A stretch of 64,000 nucleotides of DNA from Metabacillus malikii (GTDB lineage Bacteria; Bacillota; Bacilli; Bacillales; Bacillaceae): assembly GCF_030813355.1 (NCBI RefSeq), contig NZ_JAUSUD010000014.1, positions 1 through 64,000 on the forward strand, read 5' to 3'. The notes beneath the pieces were generated by a model that was given only the letters and a program-made list of their open reading frames with translations, ran no database searches and had not been told where the DNA came from. Position 1 is the stretch's first letter. Every line of letters starts with the position of its first letter. Both the position numbers and the translations under genes were made by a program. Below are positions 17,944 to 26,905 of this stretch, in pieces.

Positions 17944-19207
17944 ATTTGCTTCCATTTTATTAAAGCGAAAGAGCAAAAACTATCCAAAAGAAATAATAAT
18001 AGGAATCATCGTTTCAGCTTTACTTATGATGGTTTACACTACAGAACCTTTATGGGGTAACTTAGTCGTACTATTCTATTGTGGTTTGTTACTTATTACA
18101 AGTATGGTAGATAATGAAACTTTTTTTGGTTATCAAGATTTAGAATTATTCGATTTAAAAAATAATACACTTCCATTTAAAATCACGTATATAGTGCAAA
18201 GAATTTTACTTGATATGTATTTGACTAATACGATTATCGTAGTAAGTGTCTTTATCTACATAGCAGTTAAATCTAGTTTACCAACGGGACTATTCTTTTT
18301 GACCATTGTTACAATAAGCCATCTTCTAATGCCTAGTGCTAATTATTGGGCTTATAAGGTCGGTGAACAGGGAGTTATTCTATCTGTAGCCTTTTTCGTC
18401 ATCCTATTAGTTTCAGTAATCGTCGGTTGCATTCATAATATAGCTCACTTAGGTTGGTTATTTAGCGGCACTAGTTATATTCATTCACTACTACTTATCC
18501 TGTTTACGTTACTATCTGTTATTATCCTTGATATTATCAGTGGTTTTTATAGAAGTAAGACAGATTCAAAATTGAATACAAGAAAATTTTTCTTGTGGCT
18601 AAAAAAACTTAATGTCTTCTTATTTAAGGACTATGTATTATTTTATAAAAATATCCTACTTAATCTAGTTATGATTTTTACATTATATAGCCTTCTAATT
18701 ATTGGTACAGAGGATAAATTAATTCCATTTATGTCTGCCTTTATTATTGGGAGTAGTAGTATCTTTGCGATGAAAAGTAAAAAAAAATATACGTTACTTT
18801 CTCATGACCCTTTTTTTGATGAAACGAGGTTGAAACGTGATGCAAAGTATATACGTATAACAAAAATGATGACGATATTGAGCGGTGCTGTTATAAAAAT
18901 ATCAGTTTCTCTTGGCATATTAGTTTATCATAAAATATTCGATGGTAGAGTACTTGCCTCATTAGCTATCCTTATGATACTAGGTTCAATTATTGAATTT
19001 ATAGTTGTATATCGGAATCATTTATCCTCAACAATTATGAATAAGTTTCTAGTATATACAGCAGTGCTCATTTTTGGCATCACAGCGTATTTTAATAATT
19101 ATTACACATTGCTATGGATCTATTTATTTGTCCTACTTATCTACTGCTTTTTATCAGCAGTTAGTATTTTACGAAAGGACTTGCCGAAAACTATCGTAAA
19201 TCATTAA
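17921..19207 (+). CDS. Large polytopic membrane protein of the island
   Basis: A 428-residue protein with roughly ten hydrophobic helices and no recognisable catalytic motif. It begins at GTG 17921 (or ATG 17927) within the ATPase gene, overlapping it by 23 nt, so it is very likely the permease partner or the large membrane component corresponding in position and size class to the B proteins of circular bacteriocin loci. Sequence identity to those proteins was not seen by eye. Lys/Arg-rich loops (KSKKKY, LKRD) suggest cytoplasmic positions. Confidence 0.75.
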   Translation: MKMTYYYKFASILLKRKSKNYPKEIIIGIIVSALLMMVYTTEPLWGNLVVLFYCGLLLITSMVDNETFFGYQDLELFDLKNNTLPFKITYIVQRILLDMYLTNTIIVVSVFIYIAVKSSLPTGLFFLTIVTISHLLMPSANYWAYKVGEQGVILSVAFFVILLVSVIVGCIHNIAHLGWLFSGTSYIHSLLLILFTLLSVIILDIISGFYRSKTDSKLNTRKFFLWLKKLNVFLFKDYVLFYKNILLNLVMIFTLYSLLIIGTEDKLIPFMSAFIIGSSSIFAMKSKKKYTLLSHDPFFDETRLKRDAKYIRITKMMTILSGAVIKISVSLGILVYHKIFDGRVLASLAILMILGSIIEFIVVYRNHLSSTIMNKFLVYTAVLIFGITAYFNNYYTLLWIYLFVLLIYCFLSAVSILRKDLPKTIVNH

Positions 19208-19248
19208 TAAGTCCTCGGCTAATCATTTTGAAGAAAGAAGTGAACTAT

Positions 19249-19737
19249 ATGAAGTCTATCAATCTTACACAGAAGCTATTATTAATTATTTATTTAATTG
19301 CTGCAGTCGTTCTAGGTTCACTGACAGCTGATGAAGATTTTATCGCAGTGTTTGATGGTAGCCAAATATACTTATGGTACTCGTTATTAACGTTGTATTA
19401 CGGTGTCTTAATGTTAATAACAGTTTGGATTGTATCATATTTAACGTTACTATCTTATAAATTAGCCAATAAGCAAACGTTTGACCGAAAAAGGGTAATG
19501 TTGAAGTCAATGTGGTTGTTAATTATCACCTTTTATGCACATATGATTGTTCTATATATTAACCATTATATATATAGTGGAAGTGAGATTCTTTTAATAT
19601 TTATCATACCTGCTGTCATTGTAATTATTTCAATCGTCAAAGATATAAACATACAAGGCTTTAAAAAAGTTGTGGCGATTATCCCGCTTAGTATCTATAT
19701 TGGCTTCGATGCACTATCAATCTATTTAATGATTTAG
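19249..19737 (+). CDS. Small four-helix membrane protein, immunity candidate
   Basis: A 162-residue protein with four hydrophobic segments (about 9-26, 42-72, 88-106, 117-137) plus a C-terminal one. I do not recognise the family. Small basic membrane proteins encoded after the ATPase are the usual immunity proteins of circular bacteriocins, so this is an immunity candidate by position only. The ATG at 19249 follows GAAGTGA; an upstream TTG at 19228 opens the same frame. Confidence 0.7.
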   Translation: MKSINLTQKLLLIIYLIAAVVLGSLTADEDFIAVFDGSQIYLWYSLLTLYYGVLMLITVWIVSYLTLLSYKLANKQTFDRKRVMLKSMWLLIITFYAHMIVLYINHYIYSGSEILLIFIIPAVIVIISIVKDINIQGFKKVVAIIPLSIYIGFDALSIYLMI

Positions 19738-19837
19738 TGATGATATTAGCCGGTTTGGGGAAATGAGGATAATGAACATTCCTAATAACTCAACTTATCA
19801 ACTTAGTAAAATATCGGAGAGAGAAAGGAAGATTTAC

Positions 19838-20173
19838 ATGGATAAAAAAACTAGACAAGCACTAGAAGCGATTGAGAAAGTCAAGTCACCAGGAGATGTC
19901 GTATATGAAGTATTTCGAACCGAAAAGAAATCAGGAATGTTTCAGTTTTTAAATATATTATTTGAATCAATTCCGTCAGCATCTTCTTCGCTTATGAACG
20001 ATAAGGTCATGTATTTACTTGCTTCTGAAAAAAGTGGAAAAATACTTGAAATTGAAAATGGAGTTATAAGGAATACAACAGAAGTACCGAATTGGACAAG
20101 TGACCAGAAAGATAAATTTAAAAAAGTGACGATTGATAATCACGTTTATAAGAAGTTTAAAAAGATACTGTAA
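19838..20173 (+). CDS. Unknown soluble protein of the island (111 aa)
   Basis: A predicted cytoplasmic protein with an amphipathic N-terminal helix (MDKKTRQALEAIEKV), a Phe/Ile-rich patch (MFQFLNILFESIPSASSS) and a basic C-terminus (HVYKKFKKIL). No family recognised. Start: AAAGGAAG precedes ATG 19838 at proper spacing; the frame is open from 19763 without a binding site. It lies between the membrane genes and a lipoprotein gene and is probably co-transcribed. Confidence 0.65.
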   Translation: MDKKTRQALEAIEKVKSPGDVVYEVFRTEKKSGMFQFLNILFESIPSASSSLMNDKVMYLLASEKSGKILEIENGVIRNTTEVPNWTSDQKDKFKKVTIDNHVYKKFKKIL

Positions 20174-20195
20174 TACAGATGGAAGGATGTAAAAG

Positions 20196-20693
20196 ATGCG
20201 TAAAGTAAAGAGTTTATTGATACCAACATTCATTTTACTTTTTGTTGCGATAGCAGGATGTTCATCAGATGAAAAGGCATCGGAGCCAAAAAGTAATGAT
20301 AGTTCAAAATCAAGTAGTGAATTACCAATTGAAGAAATTGAGAAGAGGTTTAATGAAAAGGAGTTTAGCAAAAAGTATCCTGACTACCAAGTTAATTTCG
20401 AGCAAGAGTCAGGTATGGAGTCGGTTTATATAACAAACCACGACCCAAAAGACTTAGCGAACTTACCTGACTATCAAGAATTAATTGAGTATGGGTATGT
20501 AAGTCTAGAATCAGATGATATGGTTTATGCTATTGATATTTTTCTAAAAGACACTGAAAGTTATTATTCTGCTGAATATAATGCAGAAACGAAAGAATTA
20601 ATAACAGAAGATGGTGATTGGACTCCAGAGGGGGACCTAGAAAAGTTTGTTTCAGAACGACTAGAAATGATCGATTATGTGTTGCAAAAATAG
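20196..20693 (+). CDS. Putative lipoprotein of the island (165 aa)
   Basis: A signal peptide with lipobox IAGC (Cys at residue 22) predicts a lipid-anchored protein facing the outside. A Ser/Lys-rich linker follows, then an acidic, mixed alpha/beta domain of about 120 residues. No family recognised. It precedes the HlyD-like lipoprotein by 18 bp. Lipoproteins in bacteriocin loci can act as immunity factors; that is inference. AAGGATG lies upstream of the ATG. Confidence 0.75.
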   Translation: MRKVKSLLIPTFILLFVAIAGCSSDEKASEPKSNDSSKSSSELPIEEIEKRFNEKEFSKKYPDYQVNFEQESGMESVYITNHDPKDLANLPDYQELIEYGYVSLESDDMVYAIDIFLKDTESYYSAEYNAETKELITEDGDWTPEGDLEKFVSERLEMIDYVLQK

Positions 20694-20711
20694 TTAAAGG
20701 TGGATAAGTCC

Positions 20712-22082
20712 GTGTCGAAGTATAAGATGATAGCATATTTACCTTGTTTCTTAATCATTTTAAGTACGGGCCTATTGTCTGCCTGTGTGAATAAGGAAGT
20801 GGCAAATGGTGTCGAACAATATGAACTTAAGGAAGAAGAAATAAAATATAAAGGCTATTTATCACCAACACAGACAAAGATTATTGATGTTGAAGAGTCG
20901 AAGTTAATAGTGAAGAATGGGAATCAAGTTAAAGAAGGCGAAGTACTAACAGAAATGGACGAGAAAGTAGAGAAAGAAGTTCAAGCATTAATTGAAAAGC
21001 GAAAGAAAGTCGAAGGAGAAATCGCGCAGCTAGATAAGAATATTTCAGAAATAAAAAAAGGTAACTATTCCGTTAGTCCTGAATTATCTTCTGAAGTTGA
21101 AGGTATGCAAGAATCACTTCATTCACAAGATTATATTGTCGAAGAATTGGAATTAAATCTTGAAGAAATTAACTATAATTATAAAGCAGAAAAAGAAAAT
21201 CTTAACAGAAGTCTTAACGAAAACAACAATGAATTAACTAATTTAAAACATGAACTTGAAACGTTAAGAGCTAATAGGATAGAAGCAAGTGAAACTGAAC
21301 ATGAAGCAATTATGACAATTGAAAGTGAAATAAAATCGCTAGAACAAGAGAATGAGGAGATAAAGGAAAATCTCCAGACATTAGAACAAACCTATAAATT
21401 CAATGAGGCAAGAACGAAACAGTCTTTACAAAATAGTAAAGAAAGTAAAGGATTATATGAGAAAAAGTATCAAAATATCAAATCGGGGAACACGAATGAT
21501 CCTTCAGTTAAAGCCGTTATCTTGCAACTTGAAGAAGAAAAGAAGTCAAAACAAGATAGTATAGAAGAATTAAATAAAACAATTGCTTCATATGAAGAAG
21601 AGTCAATGGATGTCGCACCGTTTGATGGTCAGATTTCTATAACATCAACAGGACAGGTTGCAATTCACAGTAATGTATATCAGTTTGTGTTTAATGCGAC
21701 GGAAAGACAGATTGAAGAAGTACAGAATTTGAAGCCGTTACACTTAAAATATCAATCGGAAGTTGTTGGTGAACTAACCTATCAAACAATGGCATATAAT
21801 GAGGAATTATCTACACAGGGTCAAACTCCGATATATAAAATGTTGTATGACATTAAGCCGACTTCAAAGTATAAGCCAATCTATCATGCTACTGCTTATA
21901 TGGTTCATACAAGTGAAATACATATACCTCAGGAGTATGTAGGCACTGATGAAGATAACAAACATTTTGTTCTTATTAACGGTAAGAAAAAGAATGTAAA
22001 AGTTGAGAAAGTGGAAGATGATTATTTACTTATCGAAGGTGCCGAAGCAGGAGACGTAATTGAAAAGGTAGTTGATGGGTAA
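20712..22082 (+). CDS. HlyD/MFP-like lipoprotein, partner of a MacB-type exporter
   Basis: About 456 residues. A signal peptide with lipobox LLSAC (Cys25) is followed by a short lipoyl-like beta segment (GYLSPTQTKIIDVEESKLIVKNG), a coiled coil of about 250 residues, the returning lipoyl half (DVAPFDGQISI) and beta-barrel/C-terminal domains. This is the periplasmic-adaptor fold used by Gram-positive MacB-type systems such as YknXYZ and the As-48EFGH system. GTG 20712 is well spaced from AAGGTGG; GTG 20700 is also possible. The next gene starts directly after the stop codon. Confidence 0.85.
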   Translation: MSKYKMIAYLPCFLIILSTGLLSACVNKEVANGVEQYELKEEEIKYKGYLSPTQTKIIDVEESKLIVKNGNQVKEGEVLTEMDEKVEKEVQALIEKRKKVEGEIAQLDKNISEIKKGNYSVSPELSSEVEGMQESLHSQDYIVEELELNLEEINYNYKAEKENLNRSLNENNNELTNLKHELETLRANRIEASETEHEAIMTIESEIKSLEQENEEIKENLQTLEQTYKFNEARTKQSLQNSKESKGLYEKKYQNIKSGNTNDPSVKAVILQLEEEKKSKQDSIEELNKTIASYEEESMDVAPFDGQISITSTGQVAIHSNVYQFVFNATERQIEEVQNLKPLHLKYQSEVVGELTYQTMAYNEELSTQGQTPIYKMLYDIKPTSKYKPIYHATAYMVHTSEIHIPQEYVGTDEDNKHFVLINGKKKNVKVEKVEDDYLLIEGAEAGDVIEKVVDG

Positions 22083-22754
22083 GTGATTCAATTAAAAGAA
22101 GTATTTAAGACATATACAGGTCGTAACTATAAAGTAAATGCGTTAAATGGCATTGATATTACAATACCAAACGCTCAATACGTTTCTTTAGTAGGCAAGA
22201 GTGGTTCTGGTAAATCATCATTAATTAAAATAATTGGTTTGTTAGATTTTGATTATAGAGGAGAATATATCTTCCAGGAAAAAAGACTTGAACAACATTT
22301 CAATGACCAAATTATTTCAAATTACCGAAAAAGAATAGGGTATGTTTTTCAAGATTTTCAATTGATTGATCGTTATACTGTCCAAAAGAATATTGAAATT
22401 GCTAGTGTCATCAAATTAGGCAAGCTCGATACAGTTGCTGTAGAAAACAGCTTGAGAAAAGTTGGAATGTTAGAAAAAAAGGATAGTTACCCAGATGAGC
22501 TAAGTGGGGGACAAAAGCAGCGAGTTGCTATTGCAAGGGCAATGGTTTCAAACCCTGAAATAATTATTGCAGATGAACCGACAGGAGCGGTAGATGAAGC
22601 GAATACGAAGGGAATTCTTAAACTCCTTGAAGAAATTCATGATACCTTCAATACGACGATCATAATCGTAACTCATGATAAAGATGTTGCTTTATCAGCT
22701 CAACGGATAATTGAGTTAAGAGACGGTAGGGTAAAAAGTGATATATTTTGTTAA
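22083..22754 (+). CDS. MacB/LolD-type ABC ATPase of the island
   Basis: A 223-residue ATPase with Walker A GKSGSGKSS, Q-loop FQDFQL, signature LSGGQKQR, Walker B IIIADEPTGAVD and H-loop THD. It belongs to the LolD/MacB type that pairs with FtsX-like permeases. GTG start immediately after the HlyD gene stop. It overlaps the permease by 17 nt, so the two subunits are translationally coupled. In circular bacteriocin loci the second, three-part transporter (adaptor, ATPase, permease) adds immunity. Confidence 0.92.
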   Translation: MIQLKEVFKTYTGRNYKVNALNGIDITIPNAQYVSLVGKSGSGKSSLIKIIGLLDFDYRGEYIFQEKRLEQHFNDQIISNYRKRIGYVFQDFQLIDRYTVQKNIEIASVIKLGKLDTVAVENSLRKVGMLEKKDSYPDELSGGQKQRVAIARAMVSNPEIIIADEPTGAVDEANTKGILKLLEEIHDTFNTTIIIVTHDKDVALSAQRIIELRDGRVKSDIFC

Positions 22755-23865
22755 AAATTTAAAAGAATCCTTTCGATATAACCGATTCCGAACAGTATTA
22801 ACAGGTTTAGGTGTATTTATCGGAATAGCTGCTGTAATTATCATTATGACAATTTCAAATAGCTTTTCTAATAATCTAGTTAATAAGTATGTCAATAATA
22901 CGACAATTGGCTTGATTAGTAGTGCTGACAGCCTTGTTGATATGGAAAGTGTTATGAACGATGGTGATATAAAAGATAATTTGGAAATCGTTAGAAACCT
23001 TCCAGGTGTTAAAGAATTCAAGGAAGCGTATACAGAAGAAACTGTCGATGTATATTTCGAAGATACAGATGATTTTAAAGAAAACGTTGTCGCTGAATTT
23101 AGAAATATTGGCGTTATTGAAGGAGAATCATTTCAGGAACGTTCAGGAAATGTTGTAATCGTCAAAGATAATGAAGAATTTGATAAAAAATATACAATTG
23201 GCGATACACTTTATGTAAATAATGAAAGCTACGAAATTATCGGAATAACAGATGAAATTGGTAATACGAACCCGAGCCTTTATCTTCCGGAAGATTTAAG
23301 GTCAGAAATTGATGTAAGTGCTAGTTCAATCAGCAGTACATTTAACCTAACTCTAGAAGATGGATATGAGCTTGAAAGTGTGAGTAAACAAGTATTAGAA
23401 ATGTTGAATAACGGCTTAGATGATGATGTGAAATTCATTGATTATTCAGAGGAAACTAGTAAAGCAATTAAGGAGTCTATTGGTAGTATTTCAATATTTC
23501 TCGTATTAATCGGTGCAATATCACTTGTTGTAGCAGGAATAAATGTAATCAACATTATGTATATTTCAACATTGGAAAAAATGAATGAGGTAGCTATCTA
23601 TCGTGCGATGGGTATGAAGAAAACAACAGTTATAAGTTTGTTTTTAATGGAGTCTCTCATATTGGTTATTGTATTTGCATTGTTAGGTTATTTTGTTGGT
23701 TTATTGATAGCGGGAGTTATCTTAACGTTTATGGATATCCCGATGGTGTTTTCAATATGGCATGTACTTCTCGTCCTGTTTATAAGTATGCTTTTAGGTA
23801 TTGGAGGAGGTATCAAGCCAGCCATAAATGCTGCAAATTCAAATCCAGCAACACTACTAAAATGA
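22738..23865 (+). CDS. MacB/FtsX-type permease of the island
   Basis: A 375-residue permease with one N-terminal helix (about 20-40), an extracytoplasmic domain of about 200 residues (MacB-PCD type) and three C-terminal helices carrying the FtsX-like motif MNEVAIYRAMGMKK. GTG start inside the ATPase gene. The three genes 20712-23865 make a complete MacB-like efflux unit with the adaptor being lipid-anchored. Only 38 bp separate it from the peptide gene that follows. Confidence 0.9.
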   Translation: MIYFVKNLKESFRYNRFRTVLTGLGVFIGIAAVIIIMTISNSFSNNLVNKYVNNTTIGLISSADSLVDMESVMNDGDIKDNLEIVRNLPGVKEFKEAYTEETVDVYFEDTDDFKENVVAEFRNIGVIEGESFQERSGNVVIVKDNEEFDKKYTIGDTLYVNNESYEIIGITDEIGNTNPSLYLPEDLRSEIDVSASSISSTFNLTLEDGYELESVSKQVLEMLNNGLDDDVKFIDYSEETSKAIKESIGSISIFLVLIGAISLVVAGINVINIMYISTLEKMNEVAIYRAMGMKKTTVISLFLMESLILVIVFALLGYFVGLLIAGVILTFMDIPMVFSIWHVLLVLFISMLLGIGGGIKPAINAANSNPATLLK

Positions 23866-23903
23866 CGACGAAATAGCTACACACTTGAAAGGAGGTGATA
23901 AAG

Positions 23904-24146
23904 ATGAAAGCAGGTTACCTAGTAGGGAAATGGGTACAAAACAAATTAAAATCATGGTCTCAACAAAGTGTAATTAACTATTTAGCAGCATCAGTTGGAA
24001 AAACAGCAGCTAAGAAAATCGTTAGTAGAGTAGTAGCAGTTGGGGCTACAGCAGCAGCAACTTATATTGCTGGATTGCTTGGAGCAAGTGGTACTGTAGC
24101 AGGTCCTATCGGTGTTATCGTAGGTGCAGCAACTGGATGGCTCTAA
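23904..24146 (+). CDS. Putative bacteriocin precursor peptide (80 aa, cationic, Gly/Ala-rich)
   Basis: This peptide of 80 residues has no Asp, Glu or Cys and carries eight Lys/Arg. The N-terminal 25 residues are amphipathic with three Trp/Tyr; the middle (ASVGKTAAKKIVSRVVAVG) resembles the G-TA-K-IV pattern of circular bacteriocins; the end is a glycine-zipper-like hydrophobic stretch closing in TGWL. The Shine-Dalgarno AAAGGAGGTGAT (23888-23899) is nearly fully complementary to 16S rRNA, and a terminator follows 40 bp after the stop, so high expression is likely. GTG 23895 is in frame but overlaps that site. Circular versus leaderless linear processing cannot be decided here. No double-glycine leader is seen. 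Confidence 0.75.
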   Translation: MKAGYLVGKWVQNKLKSWSQQSVINYLAASVGKTAAKKIVSRVVAVGATAAATYIAGLLGASGTVAGPIGVIVGAATGWL

Positions 24147-24185
24147 AATTATTCATCTAATTTCAGAAGTAGTAAAATGAAAATG

Positions 24186-24222
24186 GGAGGATACCTTGTG
24201 ACAGCAAGGTGTCTTCCTTTTT
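24186..24222 (+). terminator. Terminator closing the bacteriocin-type island
   Basis: GGAGGATACCTTG (24186-24198) pairs with CAAGGTGTCTTCC (24205-24217) through one G-U, with a 6-nt loop, followed by TTTTTG. Confidence 0.9.
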
Positions 24223-24755
24223 GTTTTAGAGCCATCAGTTATATAGATTATAATAATCAACTGGAAAATTTTCAAGTTCGAAGATGATAAAATAATTCCT
24301 TCATCATACATACCTGAAATTAGTATATGCAATATCATTTGCCTATATACGTTTATATCTAATAAATTTTCCGCTCACATCTAATCCTTTTCAAAACATC
24401 TATCCAAGATAGAAGCTTATGAAGCTTGAATGATTTGGGGTTAAAATCAACCACTTTGTTTAATCAGAAGATATAATATGTAGAAAAAAGAGGCACCGTG
24501 CAATTGCACAGTGCCTGAATGATTGTTTGTAGGACGAAACAAATGACTAGAGAAATTGGTAACGCTTGCAAAATGAGCGTAACAAGTTTACCTAGGGACT
24601 CATTTCATAACTTAATTTTACTAGTATTTGTATAACTTGTAAATGAGTAATGTTGATTTGTATGGAGGAAAATATCTAATGCGATGTAAAAAATTTGGAT
24701 AAACAAATTTAAACTAGAAAACACTACAGATAGTATCTTGAAAGGAGTATGCAGG
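24223..24755. other. Non-coding spacer between the island and yfkD
   Basis: No gene seen. At 24491-24516 a strong hairpin (AGGCAC, GTGCAATTGCAC, GTGCCT) is flanked on its left by AAAAAAG, so it would act as a terminator for minus-strand transcription, although no minus-strand gene is visible to its right. It may be a relic of a lost gene. The yfkD ribosome binding site AAAGGAG is at 24741-24747. Confidence 0.5.
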
Positions 24756-25550
24756 ATGAAAAAAAAATTGTTCCTGACCATTATTATGGTGTTGAGCTTA
24801 ATCTGTTCACAATCAGCTTTGGCTAAAGGTCAACAACAAAAGCCGAAAATACCTGATACTGTAATGGAAATTTCCAAAGAAAATACGTATCCGAATCCAA
24901 CCCAAGACTTACCATATCTACAACCTAGTGAGCTCTCTCAAGCATTAATTGATACATCAACGGTACCAATAGAGAACCCTGATTTGATTCGTATCCTCAA
25001 TGAAACATCAATTTCAGATGCTCCATTAGCATTTGGCTATCGTGCAACGATTTATTTGGGTGAATGGGCCCTGAACTACGAATCAACAGAGACAGCAACA
25101 AATTGGGAATATCAAAAAATTAATACAAACTTTAATGATAACCGTGGAGGTAAGTCACCTATTCAAATGCATTATAAGCAGGAAGCACAGAAATCGATTA
25201 AAGGTGGATTGACTGCGAAGGTACCTGAAGCTGAGCATGTGAAGAAAATGATGCTATTGAAGGCAATGAAAAAAACAAATTTACCACTATCATTTGAAAC
25301 AATTATAGGAGCAGGAACAAAAACAGAGCAAATCTATAATGTTCCAAGGAAAAAGCTTGGTTATCTTTATGCATATGCACCAGCGGTAAATGAAAAAGGG
25401 AAAGTCACATATGGCGAAGTATATTTAGTATTAAAAGGGAACAAGAAAAGTATTGTCGTAAAAAATGTTACGTCACAAGGGATTGGAGCATGGATACCAT
25501 TACAGGATCATGTAACATTTGGCTTTGTTACAACAGACCAACCAAAATAA
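24756..25550 (+). CDS. yfkD: YfkD-family secreted protein
   Basis: A 264-residue protein with a clear signal peptide (KKKLFLTIIMVLSLICSQSALA) and a YfkD-like domain; length equals B. subtilis YfkD. Function is unknown. The ATG at 24756 lies 8 nt after AAAGGAG; an upstream in-frame TTG at 24738 precedes that site and is not the start. It is convergent with yfkAB, as in B. subtilis-like genomes where these genes are near neighbours. Confidence 0.9.
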   Translation: MKKKLFLTIIMVLSLICSQSALAKGQQQKPKIPDTVMEISKENTYPNPTQDLPYLQPSELSQALIDTSTVPIENPDLIRILNETSISDAPLAFGYRATIYLGEWALNYESTETATNWEYQKINTNFNDNRGGKSPIQMHYKQEAQKSIKGGLTAKVPEAEHVKKMMLLKAMKKTNLPLSFETIIGAGTKTEQIYNVPRKKLGYLYAYAPAVNEKGKVTYGEVYLVLKGNKKSIVVKNVTSQGIGAWIPLQDHVTFGFVTTDQPK

Positions 25551-25557
25551 ATCTATA

Positions 25558-25590
25558 AAAAAATCAGTGTAGCCAACACTGATTTTTTTA
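25558..25590. terminator. Bidirectional terminator between yfkD and yfkAB
   Basis: AAAAATCAGTGT / ACACTGATTTTT arms with A and T tracts on both sides, placed between two convergent genes. Confidence 0.92.
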
Positions 25591-25630
25591 TAAAGGGAAA
25601 CAATGTCGTGGTTGGAGTATGTTCAAATAG

Positions 25631-26752
25631 CTATAAATTTGCTTTTCGATTAGTAAAGTCCACATCTTCATAATAGCTGTTTTTCACTAAAATATTGGGT
25701 CCTAAGCATTGTACAGATGGACAATGACAATTCATTGTATTAGCTAATTTTGAAGCGGTCCAGTTATCATAAGCAGATTGCAACGTGTTTTCCTTAATAT
25801 TACCTAGCGGTGGTGCATCGCCAAAATCAGTTACAATGATGCTTCCATCAAAAATATTAACATTTAATCGTGACCTGCCATCAGGATCATTTCTTACAGT
25901 TACATTTTGACTTCGACGTAATCGATTTATTAGCGCTAAATCCTCCTCATTATCACTACATGCATAGAAGGGTAATGTACCAAATAACATCCAAACGTTT
26001 TCGTCACGGATATCTAACAGATGGTGAATTGCTGAACGAATGTCTGTTAATGATAATGTTTCCAATGAGCTAGCAAAGTCACTTGGGTACATCGGATGTA
26101 TTTCATGTCGCTGACACTGCATTTCATCAACAATTTGTTTATGTATCTTTTCGATATATGGCAAAGTTCTTTTATTTAACATTGTTTCTGCGGAGACAAT
26201 GACACCAGCATTAACGAGAGCGCGGCTGTTCTCTATCATACGTTCAAATAACCTTGCCCTTTGCTCAAAACTTGGTTTACGCTCCATCATCGCAAAGCCA
26301 ACTTCAACAAAATTTTCGACAGTTCCCCAGTTATGTGAAATGTGAAGAACATCTAAATAAGGAATAATTTTTTCGTACCTTTTTAAATCTAGGGTTAGAT
26401 TTGAATTAATTTGTGTACGAACCCCTCTTTCATGGGCATACTTTAATAAAGGGACAACATAATTGTCCACTGATTTTAATGAAAGCATCGGCTCTCCGCC
26501 AGTAATACTTATTGAACGAAGCATTGGGACTTCTTCAAGTCGTTTTAATAAGAGCTCTATTGGAAGTGCTTGTGGATCCTTAGGCTGTAATGTGTAACCT
26601 ACGGCACAGTGTTCGCATCTCATATTGCATAAAGTAGTTGTCGTAAATTCAATATTTGTTAACTCCATCTTCCCATATTGTTGCACATCTAAGTATGCTT
26701 CCCATGGGTCATATGAAGTTGTGATAGGTCGTAATGTGTTTGTTGCATTCAT
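25631..26752 (-). CDS. yfkAB: Radical SAM/CxCxxxxC motif protein YfkAB
   Basis: A 373-residue radical SAM enzyme with the [4Fe-4S] motif CNMRCEHC (C42, C46, C49), the SAM-binding TGGEP, and the C-terminal CHCPSVQC (C342, C344, C349) that gives the family its name. It is the YfkAB family of Bacillaceae; substrate and product are unknown. AAAGGAG precedes ATG 26752; the longer frame to 26815 lacks a site. Although it lies near the bacteriocin-type island it is part of the conserved yfk backbone, so it should not be counted as a maturase of the peptide. Confidence 0.95.
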   Translation of the reverse strand: MNATNTLRPITTSYDPWEAYLDVQQYGKMELTNIEFTTTTLCNMRCEHCAVGYTLQPKDPQALPIELLLKRLEEVPMLRSISITGGEPMLSLKSVDNYVVPLLKYAHERGVRTQINSNLTLDLKRYEKIIPYLDVLHISHNWGTVENFVEVGFAMMERKPSFEQRARLFERMIENSRALVNAGVIVSAETMLNKRTLPYIEKIHKQIVDEMQCQRHEIHPMYPSDFASSLETLSLTDIRSAIHHLLDIRDENVWMLFGTLPFYACSDNEEDLALINRLRRSQNVTVRNDPDGRSRLNVNIFDGSIIVTDFGDAPPLGNIKENTLQSAYDNWTASKLANTMNCHCPSVQCLGPNILVKNSYYEDVDFTNRKANL

Positions 26753-26905
26753 AATAAGGAACTCCTTTGTTTTAACGAATGGGTATTTACCCCATGTACA
26801 TTCTAACATGAACACACATTCTAATCATCAGTTGTAATTTGTAGTAGGATATTGTTTATATGTCTAAGTTAGGCTAGGATAATAGTATTTGAGAGGAGTG
26901 AACGT

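Noticed and set aside
25631-26752. Radical SAM gene as the maturase of a sactipeptide from the island
   Set aside because: Its CxCxxxxC C-terminus identifies YfkAB, part of the conserved yfk backbone; it is on the opposite strand and the peptide has no cysteines for thioether bonds.
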